Assembly (NCBI RefSeq): GCF_037076565.1
Contig: NZ_AP029028.1
Location: forward strand, 62,001 to 126,000
Reading direction: 5' to 3'
Source of the DNA: Herbaspirillum sp. DW155
GTDB lineage: Bacteria; Pseudomonadota; Gammaproteobacteria; Burkholderiales; Burkholderiaceae_D
DNA: 64,000 nucleotides
Made by a program: the position numbers and the translations under genes. Each line of letters opens with the position of its first letter. Positions within the stretch are counted from its first letter, which is position 1. Of this stretch, positions 1-8,403 are shown in pieces. A model generated the notes under the pieces. The model saw only the letters and a program-made list of their open reading frames with translations. It was not told the origin of the DNA and ran no database searches.

Positions 1-1670
1 GGCAGGTGCGCGTGGTCGACCTGCCGGGCGCCTACAGCCTGCAATCGGTCAGTCCTGACGAGCGCGTCACGCAGGCCGTGCTGGCCGGCCGCTACCCCGG
101 CGAGGCGGTGCCGGACCTGATCGTCTGCGTGGCCGATGCCACCAACCTGCGCCTGCATCTGCGTTTCGTGCTGGAAGTGCGGCGCCTGGGTCGTCCCATG
201 GTGCTGGCGCTGAACATGATGGACGCGGCTGCGCGCCGGGGCATGCGCATCGACGTGGCGGCGCTGTCGCAGCGGCTGGGCATGCCGGTCGTCGAGACCA
301 TCGCCGTCCAGCGCGGCGGTGCGCGCGCGCTGGTGGCGGCCATCGATGCCGGCTCCTCCGTGCCTGCCCCTTCGGTGCCGACACCGGCCGACCTGCATGT
401 CGAAGTGCGTTCGCTGCTGGCCGATACCGTGATGATGCCGGCCCCGACCGACCGCCGCGACGATGCGATCGATCGCGTCGCCCTGCATCCCGTGTTCGGT
501 GTGCTGTTGCTTGCGCTGACCATGTTCCTGGTGTTCCAGGCGGTCTATGCCATCGGCAAGCCCATGACGGACGCCATCGCCGATGGCTTCGGTACGCTGG
601 GCGGTGCGGCCGGCGCGTGGCTGCCGGAAGGTCCGCTGCGCGGGCTGCTCACCGATGGCCTGCTGGCGGGGCTGGGCACGGTCCTGGGCTTCCTGCCGCA
701 GATCCTGGTGCTGTTCTTCTTCATCCTGCTGCTGGAAGAATCCGGCTACCTGCCGCGCGCGGCCTTCGTGCTGGACAAGCTCATGGTCTCGGTGGGCCTG
801 TCGGGACGTTCCTTCATTCCGCTGCTCTCCAGCTTCGCCTGTGCCATCCCCGGCATCATGGGCACGCGCAGCATCACTGACCCGCGTGACCGGATCGCTA
901 CCATCCTGGTAGCACCGCTGATGACCTGTTCTGCGCGCCTGCCGGTCTATGCGTTGCTGATCAGCGCCTTCATTCCCCATCGTCCGGTGCTGGGCGTCTT
1001 CAACCTGCAGGGGCTGGCGCTGTTCTGCCTGTATGTGGCGGGGATTGCGGCGGCCATGCTGGTGGCGTGGGTGGCCAAGCGCATCGGCCATTCGCGCCAG
1101 GAGCGCGCGTTGTTGATGGAACTGCCCTCCTACCGCCTGCCGCACTGGCGCGATATCGGACTGGGCCTGTGGGAACGCGGCACCATCTTCCTCAAGCGCC
1201 TGACCGGCGTCATGCTGGCGCTCACCGTGCTGATGTGGGCCATCTGCACCTTCCCTTCGCCGCCGGCCGATGCCACCCGCGCAGCCATCGACTACTCCAT
1301 CGCCGGCTATATCGGCCACAGCCTGCAGGTGCTGTTTGCGCCGCTGGGCTTCAACTGGCAGATCAGCCTGTCGCTGATCCCGGCCTTCGCCGCGCGCGAA
1401 ACGGCGGTCGCCACGCTGGCCACCGTCTATGCAGTGGGCGGTGACGAGGGGGCGGCCCTGCAGAGCGCGCTGGCCTCGCATATCTCGCTGGCCAGTGCCT
1501 TGTCGCTGATGGTGTGGTTCGCCTTTGCGCCGCAGTGCATGTCGACCCTGGCCATCATCCGCCGCGAGACGCAATCCTGGCGCATGGTGGCGCTGTCCTT
1601 CGGCTACATGTTCGTGCTGGCTTATACGGCGTCGTTCCTGACCTTCCATATGGCGAGGTGGCTGGCATGA
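1..1670 (+). CDS. feoB: Ferrous iron transporter FeoB, 5'-truncated by window edge
   Basis: FeoB imports Fe(II) across the inner membrane; a cytosolic G-protein domain controls the membrane channel. The reading frame is open from the window edge, and the first visible residues already contain the G3 DxxG motif (DLPG), so the P-loop and G1 region lie upstream. The G4 position reads NMMD about 70 residues in. After the helical linker come repeated hydrophobic segments, with the FeoB gate-like stretches around SGRSFIPLLSSFACAIPG and MTCSARLPVYALL. About 555 residues are visible against roughly 600-780 for whole proteins. The stop overlaps the next start as ATGA, implying coupling to the small downstream gene. 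FeoA, if present, would lie outside the window. Confidence 0.96.
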   Translation, partial: QVRVVDLPGAYSLQSVSPDERVTQAVLAGRYPGEAVPDLIVCVADATNLRLHLRFVLEVRRLGRPMVLALNMMDAAARRGMRIDVAALSQRLGMPVVETIAVQRGGARALVAAIDAGSSVPAPSVPTPADLHVEVRSLLADTVMMPAPTDRRDDAIDRVALHPVFGVLLLALTMFLVFQAVYAIGKPMTDAIADGFGTLGGAAGAWLPEGPLRGLLTDGLLAGLGTVLGFLPQILVLFFFILLLEESGYLPRAAFVLDKLMVSVGLSGRSFIPLLSSFACAIPGIMGTRSITDPRDRIATILVAPLMTCSARLPVYALLISAFIPHRPVLGVFNLQGLALFCLYVAGIAAAMLVAWVAKRIGHSRQERALLMELPSYRLPHWRDIGLGLWERGTIFLKRLTGVMLALTVLMWAICTFPSPPADATRAAIDYSIAGYIGHSLQVLFAPLGFNWQISLSLIPAFAARETAVATLATVYAVGGDEGAALQSALASHISLASALSLMVWFAFAPQCMSTLAIIRRETQSWRMVALSFGYMFVLAYTASFLTFHMARWLA

Positions 1671-1954
1671 ATCACACGCTGTGGTGGCAATACGCGATCA
1701 TCGCCGCGCTGGTGGTCGCCAGTGCGCTCTACATGCTGCGCAAGCTGGTGCCGGCTGCGAGCTGGCGCTGGCAGGCGCGGCTGGCCAGTTGGCTGATACG
1801 GCGTCGTGCAGGCGCATGGCGGGCAATGGGGAGGCGGCTGTTGCCGCCCGCCAGGGCCGGGGGCTGTGGCGGTGGCGCCTGTGATGGCTGTGGTGACAGC
1901 GGCGACGCGCTGCCGCCGCTGGAACAGAAGATCCGGTTTCATCGCCGCCGCTGA
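1667..1954 (+). CDS. Small FeoB-linked membrane protein (DUF6587-like)
   Basis: This 95-residue protein starts inside the feoB stop codon (ATGA overlap), so it is almost certainly co-translated with FeoB. One hydrophobic helix spans about residues 8-24. A basic amphipathic stretch follows, then a Gly/Cys-rich tail with Cys67, Cys72 and Cys75 (CGGGACDGC). Small proteins of this architecture recur behind feoB in betaproteobacteria and resemble the DUF6587 family. A role as a FeoC-like accessory or metal-sensing subunit is an inference from position and the cysteines. It has no winged helix as in enterobacterial FeoC. Family assignment is from memory of the pattern. Confidence 0.75.
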   Translation: MNHTLWWQYAIIAALVVASALYMLRKLVPAASWRWQARLASWLIRRRAGAWRAMGRRLLPPARAGGCGGGACDGCGDSGDALPPLEQKIRFHRRR

Positions 1955-1974
1955 AAGTGCGGCGGCGACCCTGG

Positions 1975-3180
1975 TCAGTGTAGTTCCTCGGCCTCGAAAC
2001 CCGCCGCGCGCAAGGCCTGCAGCACCTGGGCCAGATGGGGACGGCCACGGGTCTGCAGCACCAGTTCGATATCCACGTTCTGTGCCGCCAGCAGCGTGAA
2101 GGCGCGCTGGTGGTGGACCTCATCGATGTTGGCGCCGGCCTCGGCGACGATGCCGGTGATGCGGGCCAGCGTGCCCGGCACATCCCGTGAGCTGACCTTC
2201 ACGCGGGCCAGGCGACCGGCGCGCACCATGCCGCGTTCGATGATGGCCGTCAGCAGCAGCGGATCGATGTTGCCGCCCGACAGCACCAGCCCCACCCGCT
2301 TGCCGCGGAAGCGGTCGGGATAGCGCACCAGCGCGGCCAGTCCGGCCGCACCGGCACCTTCCACCAGAGTCTTCTCGATTTCCAGCAGCATCAGCACGGC
2401 CTGTTCGATATCGCCTTCGTCGACCAGCAGCAGCTCATCGGCTTCGCGCGCGATGATGGCGCGGGTGAGCGTGCCGGGCGTACCCACCGCGATGCCCTCG
2501 GCGATGGTGCTGGCACCGACCGGATGTTCGGTCCCCTTGACGGCATTGACCATGGTCGGGAAGCGCCGCGTCTGCACGCCCACGATCTCGATCTCCGGCT
2601 TGATGGCGCACGCGGCCACGGCCATGCCGGCCAGCAGGCCGCCGCCGCCGATGGAGACCACCAGGCAATCCAGGTCCGGCACTGCCTGCATCATCTCCAG
2701 CGCGACCGTACCCTGGCCGGCGATGATGGCTTCGTCGTCGTAGGGGTGGACGAAGGTCAGGTTTTCTTTCTCGGCCAGTTCGTAGGCGTGGGTGCGGGCC
2801 GCTTCCAGGGTATCCCCGTGCAGCACCACGTTGGCGCCGAAGCCGCGCGTGCGTTCGATCTTCACGCCGGGCGTGAAGCGCGGCATCACGATGGTGGCCG
2901 GCAAGCCCAGCCGTTGCGCGTGATAGGCCACGCCCTGCGCATGGTTGCCGGCCGACATCGCTACCACCCCGCGCGCCCCGCCCTCGCTGGCGGCCACGTC
3001 CACCATCTTGTTGCAGGCACCGCGTTCCTTGAAGGAGGCGGTGAATTGCAGGTTCTCGAATTTCAGGAAGACCTGGGCGCCGACGATCTGGGACAGCGTG
3101 CGCGATTCCACGCAGGGAGTCTCCAGAATCTGGCCTTTGAGCCGCCGGGCGGCTGCTTGGATGTCGTTGAGCGTTGTCAT
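1975..3180 (-). CDS. ilvA: Threonine ammonia-lyase (short ACT-domain form)
   Basis: A PLP enzyme that deaminates L-threonine to 2-oxobutanoate and ammonia, feeding isoleucine synthesis or threonine catabolism in the cytosol. At 401 residues it is the short form. The PLP lysine is Lys51 in SFKERGA, the Gly-rich phosphate cup is SIGGGGLLAGMA, and SGGNIDP lies near residue 300. A single ACT-like domain follows at about 330-401, in contrast to the roughly 510-residue E. coli IlvA with two ACT-like modules. It is transcribed divergently from the Zn-ribbon gene and ends about 20 bp from the feoB partner, convergently. Catabolic versus biosynthetic use cannot be told from sequence. Confidence 0.93.
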   Translation of the reverse strand: MTTLNDIQAAARRLKGQILETPCVESRTLSQIVGAQVFLKFENLQFTASFKERGACNKMVDVAASEGGARGVVAMSAGNHAQGVAYHAQRLGLPATIVMPRFTPGVKIERTRGFGANVVLHGDTLEAARTHAYELAEKENLTFVHPYDDEAIIAGQGTVALEMMQAVPDLDCLVVSIGGGGLLAGMAVAACAIKPEIEIVGVQTRRFPTMVNAVKGTEHPVGASTIAEGIAVGTPGTLTRAIIAREADELLLVDEGDIEQAVLMLLEIEKTLVEGAGAAGLAALVRYPDRFRGKRVGLVLSGGNIDPLLLTAIIERGMVRAGRLARVKVSSRDVPGTLARITGIVAEAGANIDEVHHQRAFTLLAAQNVDIELVLQTRGRPHLAQVLQALRAAGFEAEELH

Positions 3181-3540
3181 GCTGTGATTGTAGAGGCAAT
3201 GGCCGGGTTTGTAGCAGTTCGCTCATGCCATGCGCAAGGATGGCGGGAAATGAAAGCCGAAGGCCATCGTACTTGTAAATTCAAAAACCGGAGCTGCGAA
3301 AGTTTGCGCAGTCGGTGATAACCGCCACCCGGAAAATTGCAGTCCAGACAATACAAAATTTCTTTGATGGTGGCCATTGAACTCCGCCTGTGCGCCGACT
3401 ACAGTAAAGACTCGTCGCGCCGCCAGCTGCCTCTCCGAGGAGACTTCAGCCAGTCCCGGTGCGACACCCGGAAGCGCCGTACGCGGCCTTCTCCATCACG
3501 CAGCTCCGCAGTCTCAGCAGTTCTCACCAAGGAGATACCC
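3181..3540. other. Divergent intergenic region ilvA / Zn-ribbon gene
   Basis: This 360-bp stretch separates two divergently transcribed genes. It holds a good sigma-70-like promoter for the rightward gene (listed separately) and a Shine-Dalgarno AAGGAG just before 3541. For ilvA, TACAAT lies only a few bases upstream of the start on the minus strand, but I see no convincing -35. No convincing ORF or structured RNA was found. Confidence 0.6.
3377..3405 (+). promoter_or_regulatory. Sigma-70-like promoter for the Zn-ribbon gene
   Basis: TTGAAC and TACAGT are separated by exactly 17 bp. The predicted start site is about 130 bp upstream of the gene at 3541. Predicted from sequence only. Confidence 0.55.
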
Positions 3541-3897
3541 ATGAGCATGGCCACCCGGCACCCGGATGCCCGACCGTCCCCGTCCCTGCCCTTCAGTCCG
3601 CTCGTGCCGCCGCGCGAACGGATGCGCTACCAGCAGCGCACCGCCCCGCTGCTGTTGAAACTGGTCGAGCTGGACCCGCGCGACGTGGTGGAAGGCGTCA
3701 TGACCCCCAATGGTTACCTGACAGCCGACGTCACTCCGGTCGGCCCCATGCGCGAAGCCTGCCCGCATTGCGAAGGCGTGGCGCTGCAACTGGTGCTGCG
3801 GCATCACCATGTGAAGCGCAGCCATCTGTTTTGCCGCGTCTGCACGCGGGTGTATGACGCGTTCAATGAGAGCGGGCATTCGGTCTTGACGATTTGA
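3541..3897 (+). CDS. Small hypothetical protein with C-terminal Zn-ribbon-like cysteines
   Basis: A 118-residue protein I do not recognise. The start was chosen for the strong AAGGAG six bases upstream; an in-frame ATG two codons later is an alternative. The N-terminal half is Pro/Arg-rich and probably flexible. The C-terminal half has CPHC about 20 residues before CRVC, with intervening histidines (RHHHVKRSH), giving a four-cysteine treble-clef or zinc-ribbon-like site. There is no signal peptide or membrane helix, so it is probably cytosolic. It stands alone between its own promoter and a strong terminator, so it is a single-gene transcript. A nucleic-acid-binding or regulatory role is possible but unsupported beyond the cysteines. 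Confidence 0.75.
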   Translation: MSMATRHPDARPSPSLPFSPLVPPRERMRYQQRTAPLLLKLVELDPRDVVEGVMTPNGYLTADVTPVGPMREACPHCEGVALQLVLRHHHVKRSHLFCRVCTRVYDAFNESGHSVLTI

Positions 3898-3918
3898 TGC
3901 GGATGCGGACATCACCCA

Positions 3919-3950
3919 CAGGGCGCCGCTGAAAAGTGGCGCCCTGTTTT
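3919..3950 (+). terminator. Intrinsic terminator of the Zn-ribbon gene
   Basis: A perfect 9-bp GC-rich stem (CAGGGCGCC / GGCGCCCTG) with a 10-nt loop is followed directly by TTTT. It lies about 20 bp after the stop codon. Confidence 0.85.
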
Positions 3951-4018
3951 CATTGGACGATGCCTCCCATTTGCGCCGGTGACACAGTAGAATCAGCCCC
4001 CTCAACGCAACAAAAGAG

Positions 4019-4597
4019 ATGCCAATGGAATACGCGTACAAGCTGATGGCCTCGCCGGCCGGTTTGCTCAAGCTGGTGGCCAGGGGGGATCACCTGGCGG
4101 CCATTCTGTGGGAAGACGACGACGCCCTGCGCGTGCGCCTGGGCGAGATGGTGGAAGATGAAGACCGCCCGGTCCTGATCGAGACCGAACATCAGCTGCG
4201 CGAATACTTTGCCGGTGAGCGCGACAGCTTCGATCTGCCCTTGCATTTCGAGGGCACCGAATTTCAGCGCCAGGTGTGGTCGGCACTGCTCGACATTCCC
4301 TACGGACAGACCCGTACCTACCTCGACATCGCCCGCCAGCTCGGCAACGAAAAGGCGGTGCGCGCCGTGGGCGCGGCCAATGGCCGTAATCCCATCTGCA
4401 TCATCGCGCCCTGCCATCGCGTCATCGGCGCCGGTGGCGAACTGACCGGCTTTGCCGGTGGCCTGCATGTCAAGAAACTGCTGCTGGCCATCGAAGGTAT
4501 TTCCACCGAAGGCCGCGACATCGGCCAGGTCATCGATCCGCGCCGCAAGGCACAGTCGCGTCGGCGGGAAGATCCCAATCAGTTGTCGCTGCTATAA
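4019..4597 (+). CDS. ogt: Methylated-DNA--protein-cysteine methyltransferase
   Basis: A suicide DNA-repair protein that moves the alkyl group from O6-alkylguanine (and O4-alkylthymine) to its own cysteine. The acceptor is Cys132 in PCHRV. The upstream conserved block RAVGAANGRNP (about 115-125) and the helix-turn-helix region GQTRTYLDIARQLG (about 97-110) are intact. At 192 residues it is a stand-alone Ogt/AGT domain, without the AraC-type sensor of Ada. ATG at 4019 follows a weak AAGAG; an in-frame ATG two codons later is equally possible. It converges on the ABC permease gene, with an AT-rich palindrome between the stops. Confidence 0.94.
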   Translation: MPMEYAYKLMASPAGLLKLVARGDHLAAILWEDDDALRVRLGEMVEDEDRPVLIETEHQLREYFAGERDSFDLPLHFEGTEFQRQVWSALLDIPYGQTRTYLDIARQLGNEKAVRAVGAANGRNPICIIAPCHRVIGAGGELTGFAGGLHVKKLLLAIEGISTEGRDIGQVIDPRRKAQSRRREDPNQLSLL

Positions 4598-4628
4598 ATG
4601 ATTTAAATAATTTAAATTATTTAATCAT
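4598..4628. terminator. AT-rich near-perfect palindrome between convergent genes
   Basis: A 31-bp inverted repeat made almost only of A and T lies between the ogt stop and the permease stop, which it overlaps. The two arms match except for one extra T. Position and symmetry suggest a bidirectional transcription end, although the stem lacks the GC content of a classical terminator. Confidence 0.5.
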
Positions 4629-5491
4629 CGCTGCATGCCCCACTTCTTCACGGTCACGCGCTCCAGCGTATTGAAGACCAGGTTCTCCACCAACAGGCCG
4701 ATCAGGATCACCATGGCCAATCCGGCGAATACCTTGTCGGTATAGAGTTCGTTGCGATTCTGGAAGATGTACCAGCCGAGTCCGCCCTTGCCGCTGGTCG
4801 CGCCAAAGACCAGCTCCGCGGCAATGAGCGTGCGCCATGCAAACGCCCAGCCGATGCGCAATCCCGCCAGGATCGAGGGCAGCGCGGCCGGCACCAGTAC
4901 CTGCAGCACGAAGCCCAGGCCGCGCAGGCCATAGTTGCGGCCGGCCATGCGCAGGGTGTCCGAGACACCGAGGAAGCCCGCATAGGTATTGACCGCCAGC
5001 GCCCACAGCACCGAATGCACCAGCACGAAGATCAGGCTGCCTTCGCCCAGGCCGAACCACAGCAGCGCGATCGGTAACAGCGCAATGGCCGGCAGCGGAT
5101 TGAACATCGAGGTCAGCGTACCCAGCAGGTCGCGTCCGAATTGCGTGGACACGGCCAGCGTGGTCAGCACGAAGGCCGCCACGATGCCCAGCAGATAGGC
5201 CTTCAGCAAGACCTGCAGTGACAGCCAGGTCTTGCCGAACAGTTCGCCGCTCCTGATGCCATCGACGAAGGCCTGCGCCGTCTGCAGGAAGGTCGGCAGC
5301 AGCAGGTCATTGTTCTGCCAGCGCGCAATGCCTTCCCACACCAGCGCCAGCAACAGCAGGATGGCGCCCTTGCGCACCCAGCCCTGTTGCCAGAGGCGCT
5401 GCGGCAGCGAGAACTGGCGCTGCAGCACCAGGCCGGGCAGGGGAGTCAGCGGCAGTTCATATTCGTCGCGGATCGGGGGAGTCTGGGGCAT
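4625..5491 (-). CDS. ABC transporter permease, SsuC/TauC type
   Basis: Inner-membrane permease of an importer of the taurine/sulfonate/nitrate class (BPD_transp_1 fold). It has 288 residues with about six membrane helices after a roughly 35-residue cytosolic N-terminus. The EAA-type coupling loop lies around GVSDTLRMAGRNYGLRGLGFVLQVLVPAA-like residues at 175-200. It is the last gene of a four-gene minus-strand operon: binding protein 1, binding protein 2, ATPase, permease. A single permease gene implies a homodimeric channel. The substrate is probably an organosulfonate or related anion by family; no sulfonate-cleaving enzyme is nearby, so the specificity is open. Confidence 0.9.
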   Translation of the reverse strand: MPQTPPIRDEYELPLTPLPGLVLQRQFSLPQRLWQQGWVRKGAILLLLALVWEGIARWQNNDLLLPTFLQTAQAFVDGIRSGELFGKTWLSLQVLLKAYLLGIVAAFVLTTLAVSTQFGRDLLGTLTSMFNPLPAIALLPIALLWFGLGEGSLIFVLVHSVLWALAVNTYAGFLGVSDTLRMAGRNYGLRGLGFVLQVLVPAALPSILAGLRIGWAFAWRTLIAAELVFGATSGKGGLGWYIFQNRNELYTDKVFAGLAMVILIGLLVENLVFNTLERVTVKKWGMQR

Positions 5492-5506
5492 GGCGTATTT
5501 CGGTCT

Positions 5507-6379
5507 TTAGTAAGAAAAACGGACATCACTGAAATTGATGACCGGCGCCGCTGTGCTGGCCGCGCCAGTCTCGCCGCCTTCATCGAAGAGCAGGCGATGG
5601 ATGCGTTGTGCGGTCTGCTGGAAGCCCACGCCACCCAGGCTGGACAGATCGTATTGATGGCTGTTGATCTCGGCGCGCACCCGGCCCGGATGCGGGGACA
5701 GCAGCAGGATGCGGTTGCCCACCACCAGCGCCTCTTCGATGGAGTGCGTCACGAAGAGCAGGGTGAAACGCACCTCTTCCCACAGGATCAGCAATTCTTC
5801 CTGCATCTTGCGCCGGGTCAGTGCATCGAGCGCGGCGAAGGGTTCATCCATCAGCAGCATCTTGGGTTGCATGGCCAGCGCGCGGGCGATGGCCACGCGC
5901 GCCTTCATGCCACCGGAGAGCGTATGCGGATAGGCATCGGCAAAGCGCGCCAGTCCGACCTTCTCCAGGTAGTGGCGGGCGCGCTCGGCGGCCTCGCGCT
6001 TGCCCAGCGTGCGCGAGGCCAGCAGCGGGAACATCACGTTCTGCAGCACCGTCTTCCACGGCGGCAGCTGGTCGAATTCCTGGAACACGACGATACGATC
6101 CGGCCCCGGTTGATGCACTACCTGACCATCCAGCCGGATCTCGCCGCCAGCCGGCGGCAGGAAGCCGGCCACCGATTTCAACAGGCTGGACTTGCCACAG
6201 CCCGAGGGCCCCAACAGCACGAAGCGGTCGGCGGGATGGACATCGAAGCTGACTTCATGCGTGGCCTGCACCACCGCCGTGGCGCTGCGGTATTGCAGGC
6301 TCACATGGTCCACCTGCAAGAGTGGCTGCAGGCGCGCCGCCGCGCTGACGCTGGCGGTTTCAGCTGCCGGGTTGTGCAT
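5507..6379 (-). CDS. ABC transporter ATP-binding protein, SsuB/TauB type
   Basis: ATPase subunit of the same importer, 290 residues. Walker A is GPSGCGKS at 57-64, the signature is LSGGM at 154-158, and Walker B with the catalytic Glu is LLMDEPFAALD near 175-184. The [14 protein letters not shown] wording is typical of the nitrate/sulfonate/taurine branch. The start overlaps the end of the second binding-protein gene by about 20 bp, indicating tight coupling. The N-terminus is longer than usual by about 20 residues, so a later start is possible. Confidence 0.92.
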   Translation of the reverse strand: MHNPAAETASVSAAARLQPLLQVDHVSLQYRSATAVVQATHEVSFDVHPADRFVLLGPSGCGKSSLLKSVAGFLPPAGGEIRLDGQVVHQPGPDRIVVFQEFDQLPPWKTVLQNVMFPLLASRTLGKREAAERARHYLEKVGLARFADAYPHTLSGGMKARVAIARALAMQPKMLLMDEPFAALDALTRRKMQEELLILWEEVRFTLLFVTHSIEEALVVGNRILLLSPHPGRVRAEINSHQYDLSSLGGVGFQQTAQRIHRLLFDEGGETGAASTAAPVINFSDVRFSY

Positions 6380-7376
6380 ACGCTTCCTCGAAGAAGTAAT
6401 CCTTCCAGCTGCCGGCGCGGTTCTTCAGCACGCCCAGCGCGTGCAACTGCTCGGCATAGACGAAAGTGCGCTCGGGCGAGACGGTGAAGTTGATTTCCGG
6501 GTCTTCCACGATTTTGCGCACGAACTCCGGTGCCAGTTTTGACTTCTGCACGCGGATGAAGGTATCGGCGGCCTTGGCCTTGTTGTTGCGCACGAACCCG
6601 GCCGCTTCCACCAGCGCCTTGTAGAAGGCGCGGTAGGTCTTGGGATTCTCGTCGTGGAATTTCTGGGTGGTGTAGAGCACGTTGAACGTGGCCGGGCCGC
6701 CCATGATGTCGTAGGAGCTGATGACCTTGTGCACGTTCTTGTGCTCCAGTGCCTGGTACTGGAAGGGCGGGCTGGAGAAGTGCGCGTTGATCTCGGAGCC
6801 GCCCGCGATCAGGGCGGCCGTGGCATCCGGATGCGAGAGGCTGACGGTGATGCTGTCGAAGCGCTTGAAATCATCCTTGCCGAAAACCTTCGCGGTCTCG
6901 ATCTGCAGCGTGCGCGACTGGAAGCCTACGCCCGCAGCGGGGACGGCGATGCGGTCCTTGTCGCTGAAATCCTTGATGCTTCTGACCTTGGGGTTGTTGC
7001 TCAACAGGTAGTTGGGCATGGAACCCAGCGAGGCAATCGCCTTGACGTTCTGGCGGCCGCGCGTGCGGTCCCACAGCACCAGCGCGGGCGGTGCACCGGC
7101 CGAGACCACATCGAGGGCACCCGCCAGCAGGGCCTCGTTCATGCCGGTGGCGCCGGACAGGCTGGTCCATTCGACCTTGATGTCTACGCCTTCCTGCCTG
7201 CCGTATTTCTCGATCAGCTTCTGGTCCTGCACCACATCCAGAATCAGGTAGCCGATGCCGAATTGCTGGGCGATGCGGATGGTGCCTTCGGCGTGGACTG
7301 AGGCTGCGCTGCCCAGTGCGGCGAGACTGGCCAGCAAGAGCGTAAATGATTTATATAAGTTAGAAGATGCAGCCAT
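6360..7376 (-). CDS. ABC transporter substrate-binding protein 2 (sulfonate/nitrate type)
   Basis: Periplasmic binding protein of the NitT/TauT class, 338 residues from the ATG chosen here. GGGAGG sits a few bases upstream of it, and the chosen start gives a clean signal peptide with cleavage expected after SAASVHA. The mature protein begins EGTIRIAQQFGIGYL. It is clearly paralogous to the protein encoded just upstream, sharing long blocks such as FSDKDRIA, PHPDATAA/SHPDATAA, GG(P/T) and KDYFF near the C-terminus. The start lies next to the stop of that paralogue. Two binding proteins serving one ATPase and permease could widen the substrate range. Confidence 0.9.
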   Translation of the reverse strand: MAASSNLYKSFTLLLASLAALGSAASVHAEGTIRIAQQFGIGYLILDVVQDQKLIEKYGRQEGVDIKVEWTSLSGATGMNEALLAGALDVVSAGAPPALVLWDRTRGRQNVKAIASLGSMPNYLLSNNPKVRSIKDFSDKDRIAVPAAGVGFQSRTLQIETAKVFGKDDFKRFDSITVSLSHPDATAALIAGGSEINAHFSSPPFQYQALEHKNVHKVISSYDIMGGPATFNVLYTTQKFHDENPKTYRAFYKALVEAAGFVRNNKAKAADTFIRVQKSKLAPEFVRKIVEDPEINFTVSPERTFVYAEQLHALGVLKNRAGSWKDYFFEEAYAQPGS

Positions 7377-7377
7377 T

Positions 7378-8403
7378 TCAGCTACCTCCCTGAATATGGG
7401 CATCGTCGAAGAAGTAATCCTTTACCGAGGCCGGCTTGTTCCTGATGGCGCCCACGCGATGCATGAATTCGGCCAGGCCGTAGGTGTTCTGCGGGGCGAT
7501 CTTGAATTGCACTTCAGGGTTCTTGATGATCTGCAGCAGCAGCTTGCGGTCGGTGTTGCCCTTGTTCACCTTGAGGTAGATGTCGGCGGCCTTTTCCGGA
7601 TTGGCGCTGATGAATCTGGCCGCTTCATCCAGCGCACCCAGGAAGGCGCCATAGGTCTTGGGATTGTCCTTGCGGAATTTCTCGGTGGCGTACAGCACCG
7701 TGGCCGAGGACGGGCCGCCCAGTACGTCATAGGACTTCAGCACGATGTGGGCATTGGGATTGCCCGCCAGCTCCTGTTCCTGAAAGGGAGGATTGCCGAA
7801 GTGGCCGGTGATCTCGGTGCCACCGCTGATGATGGCCGCCGTCGCATCCGGGTGCGGCACGGCGATGCTGATCTTGTCCAGGCGGTTGTACTGGGCATCG
7901 CCCCACAGCTTGGCCGAGGCCAGTTGCAGCACGCGCGACTGCACCGACACGCCCACCGCAGGCAGGGCGATGCGGTCCTTGTCGCTGAAGTCGGCGATGG
8001 TCTTGACCTTGGGATTGTTGCTCACCAGGTAGTAGGGGAAATTGCCCAGCGAGGCCACGCCGCGCACGTTCTGCTTGCCGTAAGTGCGATCCCAGATGGT
8101 CAGCAGCGGACCCACGCCGGCACCGGCGATGTCCACCGAACCGGAGAGCAGGGCATCATTGACGGCCGAGCCGCCAGAGAGCTTGAGCCATTCCACCTTG
8201 ATATCCACACCGGCGGCCTTGCCGTGCTTTTCGATCAGTTGCTGGTCCTGCGCCACGTTCAGGAGCAGATAGACGATGCCGAACTGCTCGGCAATGCGCA
8301 GCTGGCCTTCGGCATGCGCCAGCGGCGCGCCCAGCAGCGACAGCGCCAGCGTGGTGGTGAGCAGACGCCGCAGGCGTCCCCTGAAAGAGAGTCGTGTAGT
8401 CAT
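7378..8403 (-). CDS. ABC transporter substrate-binding protein 1 (sulfonate/nitrate type)
   Basis: First gene of the minus-strand ABC operon, 341 residues. It has a positively charged N-terminus (RGRLRR), a hydrophobic core and cleavage expected after APLAHA. The mature protein begins EGQLRIAEQFGIVYLLL. Family features are those of aliphatic sulfonate, taurine or nitrate binding proteins. By eye it is about half identical to the following gene over its whole length, so the pair arose by tandem duplication. A TATACT-like -10 on the minus strand near 8511-8516 would give a roughly 100-nt leader, but the -35 is poor, as is common for activator-dependent promoters. Confidence 0.9.
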   Translation of the reverse strand: MTTRLSFRGRLRRLLTTTLALSLLGAPLAHAEGQLRIAEQFGIVYLLLNVAQDQQLIEKHGKAAGVDIKVEWLKLSGGSAVNDALLSGSVDIAGAGVGPLLTIWDRTYGKQNVRGVASLGNFPYYLVSNNPKVKTIADFSDKDRIALPAVGVSVQSRVLQLASAKLWGDAQYNRLDKISIAVPHPDATAAIISGGTEITGHFGNPPFQEQELAGNPNAHIVLKSYDVLGGPSSATVLYATEKFRKDNPKTYGAFLGALDEAARFISANPEKAADIYLKVNKGNTDRKLLLQIIKNPEVQFKIAPQNTYGLAEFMHRVGAIRNKPASVKDYFFDDAHIQGGS

